NCBI GenBank assembly: GCA_963627465.1
Contig: CAVGBO010000052.1
Coordinates: 19,102-83,101, forward strand
From: CAKUFA01 sp963627465
GTDB taxonomy: Bacteria > Bacillota > Clostridia > Christensenellales > Aristaeellaceae
Reading direction: 5' to 3'
DNA length: 64,000 bases
Below, in pieces: positions 25,313 through 32,169 of the stretch. Position 1 is the stretch's first letter; each line of letters starts with the position of its first letter. Both the position numbers and the translations under genes were made by a program. Below the pieces are notes generated by a model. The model saw only the letters and a list, made by a program, of their open reading frames with translations, made no database searches and was not told where the DNA came from.

Positions 25313-27121
25313 ATGGCAAAAGCAGAAGATATTATCCGCATAGAAAATCCATGTTGTGCAGATCATCGTTTTCAGGATGGTGCCCTTCCACATGTAACAG
25401 GTGTAAAAAGCTATCAGGTGCTGCGTGCAAATCGTAAGCATCCTGAATTAGCAGACGATCATGGCTGGACGTACAACCATGCTCCCATGCTGGCATGGGC
25501 ATATGGAAAGTTCTTTCTTGAATATCTGTCGAATCCCGTTGATGAGCATGAAGTGCCCGGTCACACAATGTTAACAACGAGTGCAGATGGCATCCATTGG
25601 TCAAAGCCCGAAGTAATCTTTCCCCCTATCGAAATTGACACGACACCATACAAGGGACCAAAGAGCGCAGCATTGAAGGCCAAGATGCTTACGGTTCCTC
25701 ATCAGCGCATGGGTTTTTATCATGCTTCTAATGGTGTGCTGCTTGTGCTGTCCTTTTATGGCATTGTACATGATCGTCATGTCAGTGCCCCTTGTGATGG
25801 CTGGGGCGTTGGACGAGCCGTTCGGCGCATCAAGGAAGATGGCACAGTGGCAGAGGGCACATGGTTCCTCATGTATAATACGCCCGCAGGCTTTACGGAA
25901 GAAAATGTGTCTGCCTTTTCTTCCTATCGCACAAGTGATGACAGCGCCTTTGTATGTGCATGCGATGAATTGCTCCAAAATGGTGCCGCTATGCGGCAGA
26001 TGTATGAAGAGCAACGATTTGATGAAAAACTATTCCCAAGCAAAGGAGCTGAGGCACTATCTTTCTATACGGTAAATCACGAGGAAATGATCGGTGTTTA
26101 CAAGAAGGGACTAGTATCCGTTTCAAGCGATCAAGGGAAAACATGGAGTGACCCTATTCGCCAAGCAGATATCTGCACTGCGACGGGTAAAGTATGGGGA
26201 CAGAAAACATCCGACGGGTGCTATACACTAATGTATAACCCTACGACAGATGGACAGCACAGATGGCCCATTGCAGCTGTCACTGGTGAAGATGGCCATC
26301 ATTTTGATCACATGGCAGCCATTACCGGTGATATGTCTCCGCAGCGCTATGGCGGCTTAGACAAGAATCTAGGCCCCCAGTACATGCGCGGGATTGCAGA
26401 GTGTAATACACAGAGCCCGGATGGTGATGTTTATCTGACATACAGCAACAATAAGGAAGATATTTGGATCTCACGCATTCCGGTGCCGATGACGCATGTT
26501 GGTTCCGAAAGTGGCGCCTTGGAATTTGGAGAAGGTTTACCCACCGCCTTATCAGTCTACTCGCCACAGTGGTGCCCTGTAGAGGCAAAAGATGGCCTAT
26601 TATCCATGAAAGATTATGATCCCTATGATCAAGCTTCCGTAGAAGTCAATATGTGCCCTGCGTTAAGCGGTGAAATTTCCACGCGCATAACGATTCAGCA
26701 GCTTGCAGCACCGTGTGGAGTAACCTTTGAAGTTCAGGATGATATAGGTCGAACTCCGGTTCGTCTCGTTTTCAAACCAGATGGTCGGGTTTGGGTTCTG
26801 GGCGATGGGCGTTTAGAGCCTTGGATCCCATATACACAGCACGAGGAAATGGATGTCACCATCGGTTTCGATTGCCGCACAAGACGCTACGTCATTCGAC
26901 TTGGCAGTGCCGAAAAATCCTTCGGTTTCAGTGCTGCAGTTGTAAAGCTCCATCGTTTCCGACTGAAGACGAAAGAGAAAATTCCATCGATTTCAACACT
27001 GGATGCCAACGGGAAGTATGGCACCAAGGAGCAGATTCTTGCACATTGTGAGGATCCTACAGTGGAAAGCAAGTTAGAAGTTCAGTCATTATACTGGCAT
27101 GTTGCTGAAGGAGGAAAGTAA
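25313..27121 (+). CDS. Sialidase-like beta-propeller hydrolase (second, longer)
   Basis: This 602-residue protein has no signal peptide. The N-terminal propeller (about 1-400) carries blades ending in HW/TW (TSADGIHWSKPEV, SSDQGKTWSDPIR: an Asp-box, S-S-D-Q-G-K-T-W) and PDGDVYLTYSNNKEDIWISRI. The last 170 residues form a beta-rich domain resembling the laminin-G/concanavalin-like module often attached to sialidases and GH32-type enzymes. The start WTYNHAPMLAWAYGKFFLEYL aligns by eye with the 369-residue protein at 17259. The two are probably paralogous hydrolases of different linkages. An AAGGAGG site precedes the start. Confidence 0.65.
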   Translation: MAKAEDIIRIENPCCADHRFQDGALPHVTGVKSYQVLRANRKHPELADDHGWTYNHAPMLAWAYGKFFLEYLSNPVDEHEVPGHTMLTTSADGIHWSKPEVIFPPIEIDTTPYKGPKSAALKAKMLTVPHQRMGFYHASNGVLLVLSFYGIVHDRHVSAPCDGWGVGRAVRRIKEDGTVAEGTWFLMYNTPAGFTEENVSAFSSYRTSDDSAFVCACDELLQNGAAMRQMYEEQRFDEKLFPSKGAEALSFYTVNHEEMIGVYKKGLVSVSSDQGKTWSDPIRQADICTATGKVWGQKTSDGCYTLMYNPTTDGQHRWPIAAVTGEDGHHFDHMAAITGDMSPQRYGGLDKNLGPQYMRGIAECNTQSPDGDVYLTYSNNKEDIWISRIPVPMTHVGSESGALEFGEGLPTALSVYSPQWCPVEAKDGLLSMKDYDPYDQASVEVNMCPALSGEISTRITIQQLAAPCGVTFEVQDDIGRTPVRLVFKPDGRVWVLGDGRLEPWIPYTQHEEMDVTIGFDCRTRRYVIRLGSAEKSFGFSAAVVKLHRFRLKTKEKIPSISTLDANGKYGTKEQILAHCEDPTVESKLEVQSLYWHVAEGGK

Positions 27122-27123
27122 GA

Positions 27124-28125
27124 ATGCGCAGACCGCATATTCTTGTTGTTGGCAGCTTTGTCATGGATATGATTACGACAACAAAGGTATTCCCAAATTC
27201 CGGTGAGACGGTACTTGGAGAAGGCTTCAGTACCGCATCTGGCGGAAAAGGAGCGAATCAGGCAGTGCAGGCTGCTCGGCTTGGCGCTGATGTTACCATG
27301 ATTGGTAAGGTAGGCAGAGATGCCTTCGGTGAGCAAATGCTCAGTTCCGTTGCAGCCGCCGGGGTTCATACAGACAAGGTTCTGCATGACGAAAATGGCA
27401 TCTCTTCTGCAATCGGCAATATCGTATTGGAAGCAGATGAACAAGGAAACAGGCACAACCGAATTATTGTTGTCTCTGGCGCTAACATGACAACTGCAGT
27501 AGAGGAAATTGCTTTTCTGAAAGAAGAAATTGCAAAGTATGATCTTGTCATGCTGCAATTTGAAATTCCGATGGCAGTAAATATTGCTGTTGCACGATGG
27601 GCTAAAGAAAAAGGCGTGCCTGTTATGGTAAATCCGGCTCCAGCTGCAGTGATTCCTGATGAGCTTCTAGCATGTACAACTTACTTATCCCCTAACGAGC
27701 ACGAAGCCGCCGCACTTACAGGTATACCAATTCATACCGACCATGGTTTGAATCTTCAAGACGTCAAGAATGCCTCCCTTGCATTGCAGGCAAAGGGCGT
27801 AGGGAATGTATTGACAACGCTTGGTGAGAACGGCGCAGCATTGCTGGACAAGGATGGACTGCACTACATTGCCAGTGTCCCGGACGTGGCCGTTGCAGAT
27901 CCGACAGCTGCGGGTGACAGTTTTGTTGCAGCATTCTGTGTGGGCGTTTGCATTGGGTTAAACGCCTGCCAGGCAATGGATTTCGCACGCAATACAGCAG
28001 CGATCACTGTTTCAAGATGCGGTGCGCAGCCCAGCCTGCCAAACCTGGAAGATGCTATAGCCAGTCTGCGTCTCCACGGGGAAAAGAATTTTTCCATGGA
28101 TTTGCTCTTCTCTCTCACTAATTGA
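27124..28125 (+). CDS. Ribokinase-type PfkB sugar kinase
   Basis: This 333-residue kinase has the N-terminal signature SGGKGANQAVQAARLGA (residues 39-55), typical of ribokinase rather than KDG kinase or fructokinase. The anion-hole/catalytic-base motif is DPTAAGDSF (259-267, base D265), a variant of the usual DTTGAGD. The LSPNEHEAAALTG segment is also ribokinase-like. It starts 2 nt after the preceding stop codon, with its GGAGG site inside that gene. Ribokinases phosphorylate O5 of a pentose furanose, and some act on arabinose. Next to a KdsD-like isomerase and a FucU mutarotase, a D-arabinose kinase role is an attractive inference. Confidence 0.88.
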   Translation: MRRPHILVVGSFVMDMITTTKVFPNSGETVLGEGFSTASGGKGANQAVQAARLGADVTMIGKVGRDAFGEQMLSSVAAAGVHTDKVLHDENGISSAIGNIVLEADEQGNRHNRIIVVSGANMTTAVEEIAFLKEEIAKYDLVMLQFEIPMAVNIAVARWAKEKGVPVMVNPAPAAVIPDELLACTTYLSPNEHEAAALTGIPIHTDHGLNLQDVKNASLALQAKGVGNVLTTLGENGAALLDKDGLHYIASVPDVAVADPTAAGDSFVAAFCVGVCIGLNACQAMDFARNTAAITVSRCGAQPSLPNLEDAIASLRLHGEKNFSMDLLFSLTN

Positions 28126-28137
28126 ACGGAGGTTCGT

Positions 28138-28752
28138 ATGAACAACGATGCATGCAGAAGCGCTTTCGATGCGTTTAAAAAAACCTCAATCGGGGAATTT
28201 GTCAATTTCATGTCCGCTTTAAGTTATGAACAGCTTGAGCCAGCTGCACAGGTGATTTTAGAGGCGCAAGCAAAAGGAAATCGTGTGCATATTACCGGTA
28301 TTGGCAAGCCCAGCCATGTAGCGAATTACATAGCTTCTTTGCTTAGTTCAACAGGTACTCCTACTGTTTTCCTGCATGGTACAGAAGCTACTCACGGTTC
28401 TTGTGGTCAGCTGGTGCCGGGAGACGTGGTCATCTGCATTTCTAACAGCGGTGAAACAGCCGAACTGAAAGCAACTGCGACCGCTATCCTGAACAACGGA
28501 TGCAAAATTATTGCAGTGACTGGCAATCCCGATAGTTGGCTTGCTACGCATGCTGAGGCGCATTTGTACGCTGGTGTAAGTCAGGAAGGCGGTCCCTTGA
28601 ATCGTGCACCGCGTGCGTCAATTCTTGCTGAGACAGCGGTTTTGCAGGGGCTGAGCGTTATTCTGCAGGTAAATCGTGGTCTTGATCCAAAGCAGTACAT
28701 TAAGTGGCATCCTGGCGGAGCTCTTGGTCATCTTCGTGAAAACGAAAAGTAA
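28138..28752 (+). CDS. SIS-domain sugar-phosphate isomerase, KdsD/KpsF-like without CBS domains
   Basis: This 204-residue single SIS domain has the arabinose-5-phosphate isomerase hallmarks: GIGKPSH (54-60, catalytic K57), STGTPTVFLHGTEATHGSCGQ (71-91, His80 and His86), CISNSGETAEL (100-110) and WHPGGALG near residues 189-196. KdsD has GMGKSGH, STGTP..FxHPxEAxHGD and FHPGGALG at the same places. The C-terminal CBS pair of housekeeping KdsD is absent, as in catabolic or accessory copies. The organism shows no other sign of making lipopolysaccharide, so a catabolic isomerase (aldose 5-phosphate to ketulose 5-phosphate) is the more likely role. It follows the ribokinase by 12 nt. Confidence 0.85.
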   Translation: MNNDACRSAFDAFKKTSIGEFVNFMSALSYEQLEPAAQVILEAQAKGNRVHITGIGKPSHVANYIASLLSSTGTPTVFLHGTEATHGSCGQLVPGDVVICISNSGETAELKATATAILNNGCKIIAVTGNPDSWLATHAEAHLYAGVSQEGGPLNRAPRASILAETAVLQGLSVILQVNRGLDPKQYIKWHPGGALGHLRENEK

Positions 28753-28806
28753 TTCGCTTCAAATACAGAAGCTTGTGTGGTAACTATTTGAATCATGGAG
28801 GGCACA

Positions 28807-29265
28807 ATGATTTTTGATACCCTTTCCAATGTGCAAAAATATCGAAGCCTCCACGGAATGGAAGAAGTTGTGGGGTTTGTTCAAGAACATTCACTGAACG
28901 AGATGAAATCTGGACGGTATACGTTACCCCACGGCATATGGTGCACAATCACTGATTCGGAGACGAAAACGACCGGTTCTTACGAAGTGCACCGGAAGTA
29001 CGCAGACGTGCAAATCGTCCTTGCAGGCAGTGAACGTATCGATTGGATGCCGCTAAAGGACAACCATGTAGATTTTCCTTTTTCCGTCGAGGATGATATA
29101 GGCTTTTTTGATGCTGAATCAGATCGTGCGCTAAGCCTGTCCCTGCTGCCCGGAACATTTGCTGTATTTTATCCAGAGGATGCGCACAAGCCCCTGCTCT
29201 ATTTCAAGCATGAACAGGTAAAAAAAGCAGTATTCAAAATTCCCGTCATAGAAGAAGACCTGTAA
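28807..29265 (+). CDS. YhcH/NanQ-family (DUF386) cupin-like protein
   Basis: This 152-residue double-stranded beta-helix protein has the conserved HRKYADVQIVLAGSERIDW segment, D and H metal ligands and the FAVFYPEDAHKP motif near the C-terminus. The GGAGG at 28797-28801 fits the ATG at 28807 rather than the upstream ATG it overlaps. Members of this family sit in sialic-acid operons, where YhcH/NanQ is reported to act as an anomerase for the keto-sugar acid before the lyase. Its place here, last in an operon with a NanA-like lyase under the same regulator, supports a ulosonic-acid substrate. Confidence 0.88.
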   Translation: MIFDTLSNVQKYRSLHGMEEVVGFVQEHSLNEMKSGRYTLPHGIWCTITDSETKTTGSYEVHRKYADVQIVLAGSERIDWMPLKDNHVDFPFSVEDDIGFFDAESDRALSLSLLPGTFAVFYPEDAHKPLLYFKHEQVKKAVFKIPVIEEDL

Positions 29266-29298
29266 CACTGTTCATTTTTGCCCTTCCCCCTTCCTCCC

Positions 29299-29327
29299 TT
29301 GCATCCCTTCCCTTTGTGCGGTATACT
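29299..29327 (+). promoter_or_regulatory. Promoter of the aminopeptidase-amidohydrolase operon
   Basis: TTGCAT, a 17-nt spacer and TATACT, with the -10 box 27 nt before the start codon. It separates this GC-rich operon from the AT-richer catabolic island. Confidence 0.75.
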
Positions 29328-29354
29328 CAAGGGGTGTAAGGAGGATTTTTTCCT

Positions 29355-30656
29355 ATGGACGTACAATCTTTTTTTGATTTTGTGTCTGCCTCGCCCAGCG
29401 CGTTTCATGCCTGCGGGGAGGCCTGCCGTCAGCTTGCTGCGGCAGGCTATACGCCTCTGAGCGAGTTCGAGCCTTGGACAGTTCAGCCCGGCGGAAAATA
29501 TTATGTGACCCGGAACGCTTCTTCGGTCATTGCCTTCCGGGTGCCGGAGGCGGGGCTTGCCCCCTTCCAGATTGTCGCTTCCCACAGCGATTCCCCGGTC
29601 TTCAAGCTGAAGCCCAAGGCGGAGGAACCCCGGCTGGATCATTACGTTCGGCTGAATGTGGAGAAGTACGGCGGCATGATCATGTCCACCTGGCTGGATC
29701 GTCCCCTGTCCATCGCCGGCAGAGCGCTGGTGAAGATGGACGGTCATGTGCAGACCGTGATGGTGGATTTGTCTCGGGATGCGGTGCTGATTCCCAACAT
29801 GCCCATCCACTTTAACCGGGACATCAATGACGGCTTCAAGTTTGATCCCCAGGTGGATCTGTTGCCCCTGTACGGGGATAAAGCGTCTGTCGGCGGTCTG
29901 GAGGCGGAAATTGCCCGGCAGTGCGGCGTGGAAAAGGAAGACGTGGTAGCCTCGGATCTGTTCCTGTACAACCGGATGCACGGCACTCAGTGGGGTGCTG
30001 AAGGCGAATTCATCTCCTGCCCCCGCATTGATGATTTGGAGTGCGCCTTCACTTCCCTCATGGCGTTCATCCGTGCCGAGCAGCAGGGCAACACCGCCGT
30101 TTACGCTCTCTTTGACAATGAGGAAGTGGGCAGCCGCACCAAGCAGGGTGCGGACAGCAGCTTTCTGACGGATGTGCTCTTCCGCCTCTGCGCCGCTTTG
30201 GGGGCGGATGATGCCGCAACCCGGCAGATGATCGCATCCAGCTTCATGGTCTCTGCCGACAACGCTCATGCGGTGCATCCTAATCATCCTGAAAAGTATG
30301 ATGCAGACAACCGCACCTGGATGAACGAGGGCGTGGTCATTAAGCACAACGCCAATCAGGCCTACACCACCGATGCCGTGTCCGATGCGGTTTTCACCTG
30401 CATCTGCGAAAAGGCCAAGGTGCCTGTGCAGCACTTCTCCAATCTGTCCAACCTGGCAGGAGGATCTACGCTGGGGAACATTGCCAACACCCATGTGTCC
30501 ATCAACACGGTGGATATTGGTCTGGCACAGCTGGCTATGCATTCCTCCTATGAAACGGCAGGGGCGAAGGATCTGACCTACATGATCGACGCCCTTCGGA
30601 CATTCTACGAAACCACCATCCGCTTCCAAAAGGATGGCATGTTCACGCTGGCGTAA
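29355..30656 (+). CDS. apeB: M18 family aminopeptidase
   Basis: This 433-residue protein is the length expected for M18 (aspartyl aminopeptidase/ApeB family). Zinc-binding and catalytic motifs are in place: ASHSDSP (His ligand and Asp), DNEEVGSRT (catalytic Glu and Glu ligand) and SADNAHAVHPN. The first in-frame ATG has an AAGGAGG site. These cytoplasmic enzymes form dodecameric shells and remove N-terminal, often acidic, residues from peptides. The amidohydrolase gene follows 13 nt downstream in the same unit. Confidence 0.93.
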   Translation: MDVQSFFDFVSASPSAFHACGEACRQLAAAGYTPLSEFEPWTVQPGGKYYVTRNASSVIAFRVPEAGLAPFQIVASHSDSPVFKLKPKAEEPRLDHYVRLNVEKYGGMIMSTWLDRPLSIAGRALVKMDGHVQTVMVDLSRDAVLIPNMPIHFNRDINDGFKFDPQVDLLPLYGDKASVGGLEAEIARQCGVEKEDVVASDLFLYNRMHGTQWGAEGEFISCPRIDDLECAFTSLMAFIRAEQQGNTAVYALFDNEEVGSRTKQGADSSFLTDVLFRLCAALGADDAATRQMIASSFMVSADNAHAVHPNHPEKYDADNRTWMNEGVVIKHNANQAYTTDAVSDAVFTCICEKAKVPVQHFSNLSNLAGGSTLGNIANTHVSINTVDIGLAQLAMHSSYETAGAKDLTYMIDALRTFYETTIRFQKDGMFTLA

Positions 30657-30669
30657 AGGAGATGATAAA

Positions 30670-31824
30670 ATGATCCTCATCAAAGGTGGTCTGGTAAAAC
30701 CCATTGCTTCCCCGGATATTGAAAACGGAGAGGTGCTCATGGACGGCGGCAAGATTGTGGCCGTCGGTCAGAACCTGCCTGTGCCTGAAGGCACGGAGGT
30801 AGTAGATGCCACTGGTTGTCTGGTAACCCCCGGGCTGGTGGAAGCCCACTGCCATGTGGGACTGGACGGGGAATCCGTCCGCTGGGAAGGCTCGGACGTG
30901 AACGAAGCCATTGACCCCGTTACCCCCGAAATGCGTGGGCTGGACGGCTTCAATCCCCAGGATGAAGGCGTGCGCAATGCGCTGGCTGGGGGCATCACCA
31001 CGGCGGTAACCGGCCCCGGCTCTGCCAACGTGATTGGCGGCACCTTCTGCGCCCTGAAGCTGAAGGGAGAAAGCGTGGATGAAATGGTGCTCCGTGACCC
31101 GGTGGCCATGAAGATTGCCTTTGGCGAGAATCCCAAGGGCTGCTACGGTCAAAAGGGCAAGGAGCCCCAAACCCGCATGGGCGTTGCCGCTCTGCTGCGC
31201 ACCACGCTGACGAAGGCCTTCCGCTATGCGGAGGAAATTGACGAGGCAGAGGCGGACAGCACCAAGAAGCGTCCCTACGACCCGAAGCTGGAAGCTCTGC
31301 TGCCGGTGGTTCGCCATCAGATTCCCCTGAAGGCACACGCCCATCAGGCCAATGACATCCTCACCGCCATCCGCATTGCTAAGGAATTTGATCTGGACAT
31401 TACCCTGGATCACTGCACGGACGGGGAATTGATCATTCCCCAGTTGGTGAAGGCCGGAAAGCCTGTGCTGGTAGGCCCCAGCCTGGGCTCCAAGAGCAAG
31501 TTTGAGTTGAAGAACAAGTCCTTCACCACCCCTGGGATGCTGGACGCTGCCGGTTTGCAGGTGTGCATTATCACTGATGCCCCGGTGATCCCCCTCCACT
31601 ATCTGCCCCTGTGCGCAGGCCTTGCCATGAAGGCAGGCATGAAGGAGGAATCCGCCTGGCGTGCCATTACCCTGAATCCTGCCAAGGTGACCGGCCTTGC
31701 GGATCGGGTAGGCTCGCTGGAAGCAGGGAAGGACGCCGACGTGGTGATCTTCGAGGGCAATCCCCTGCGGGACATTCAGGCAAGGGTGCGCAGGGTGTAC
31801 GTAAACGGCGAAAGAGCGGTATAA
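30670..31824 (+). CDS. Amidohydrolase (imidazolonepropionase-like metal-dependent hydrolase)
   Basis: This 384-residue amidohydrolase has a beta-sandwich N-terminus (MILIKGGLVKPIASPDIENGEVLMDGGKIVAVG), the first metal motif as VEAHCHVG (H-C-H variant of HxH), later His ligands in PLKAHAHQ and TLDHCTDG, and the terminal metal Asp in IITDAPV. It ends with the usual ADVVIFEGNPL. An AAAGGAG site supports the ATG at 30670; the upstream in-frame start overlaps the aminopeptidase gene and has no ribosome site. It follows an aminopeptidase, so a peptide-derived or cyclic amide substrate is possible (isoaspartyl dipeptidase- or prolidase-like), but specificity is open. Confidence 0.88.
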   Translation: MILIKGGLVKPIASPDIENGEVLMDGGKIVAVGQNLPVPEGTEVVDATGCLVTPGLVEAHCHVGLDGESVRWEGSDVNEAIDPVTPEMRGLDGFNPQDEGVRNALAGGITTAVTGPGSANVIGGTFCALKLKGESVDEMVLRDPVAMKIAFGENPKGCYGQKGKEPQTRMGVAALLRTTLTKAFRYAEEIDEAEADSTKKRPYDPKLEALLPVVRHQIPLKAHAHQANDILTAIRIAKEFDLDITLDHCTDGELIIPQLVKAGKPVLVGPSLGSKSKFELKNKSFTTPGMLDAAGLQVCIITDAPVIPLHYLPLCAGLAMKAGMKEESAWRAITLNPAKVTGLADRVGSLEAGKDADVVIFEGNPLRDIQARVRRVYVNGERAV

Positions 31825-31844
31825 CAAGATTTCGTTTCTCGGAA

Positions 31845-31869
31845 GGTCGGGATGGTTCCCGGCCTTTTT
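31845..31869 (+). terminator. Intrinsic terminator after the amidohydrolase gene
   Basis: An 8-bp stem (one wobble) GGTCGGGA/TCCCGGCC with a 4-nt loop is followed by TTTTT, 20 nt past the stop codon. Confidence 0.85.
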
Positions 31870-31876
31870 CTTGATG

Positions 31877-31909
31877 AAAAAAAGGAGCCTGCTGTGATGC
31901 AGACTCCTT
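31877..31909 (-). terminator. Terminator behind the leftward gene remnant
   Basis: On the minus strand a two-part stem (AAGGAG/CTCCTT, then CTGC/GCAG across a one-base mismatch) is followed by seven T. It lies 11 nt past the stop codon of the remnant at 31921, as for a normal gene end. Confidence 0.75.
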
Positions 31910-31920
31910 GATTTTCTTGC

Positions 31921-32079
31921 TTATTCCATTTCCGTGGGATGTTCCTTGGCGTAGATGGCCATGGCGCACTCCAGACGCTTCCGCTCCATCTGGCATTCCA
32001 TGTCGTAGGGCTGGGAAATATCCCCGTGGAAAGCCTGTGCGTTGGCAGCGCAGCCGCCCTGCCCTACTAAGCTGCGAGA
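31921..32079 (-). pseudogene. C-terminal remnant of an unidentified gene
   Basis: The minus-strand frame reads GQGGCAANAQAFHGD, then ISQPYDMECQMERKRLECAM, then AIYAKEHPTEME and stop, and a proper terminator follows. Upstream the frame runs into a stop codon (TAG at 32080-32082), and there is no start codon with a ribosome site. This looks like the surviving tail of a longer protein whose 5' part was lost. It lies on the same strand as the ABC pair, about 90 nt beyond it. The protein family is not recognised. The flanking 32083-32169 contains a CCACGTGG palindrome (about 32092-32099) and no gene. Confidence 0.5.
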
Positions 32080-32169
32080 CTATGCGTGCATGCGATACCA
32101 CGTGGCACGGCAGAACATATCGGCCGAGAAAGAACAATCATGGAATTGACCACATAACGTACATCCCCC

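Noticed and set aside
14866..29265. Sialic acid (Neu5Ac) catabolic operon
   Set aside because: Lyase, YhcH and sialidase-like genes fit, but there is no NanE epimerase, NanK kinase or NagA/NagB, and the ribokinase plus KdsD-like isomerase do not belong to that route.
14866..29265. Insertion sequence or integrase marking the island borders
   Set aside because: I looked at both edges and found no transposase, integrase, tRNA or flanking direct repeat.
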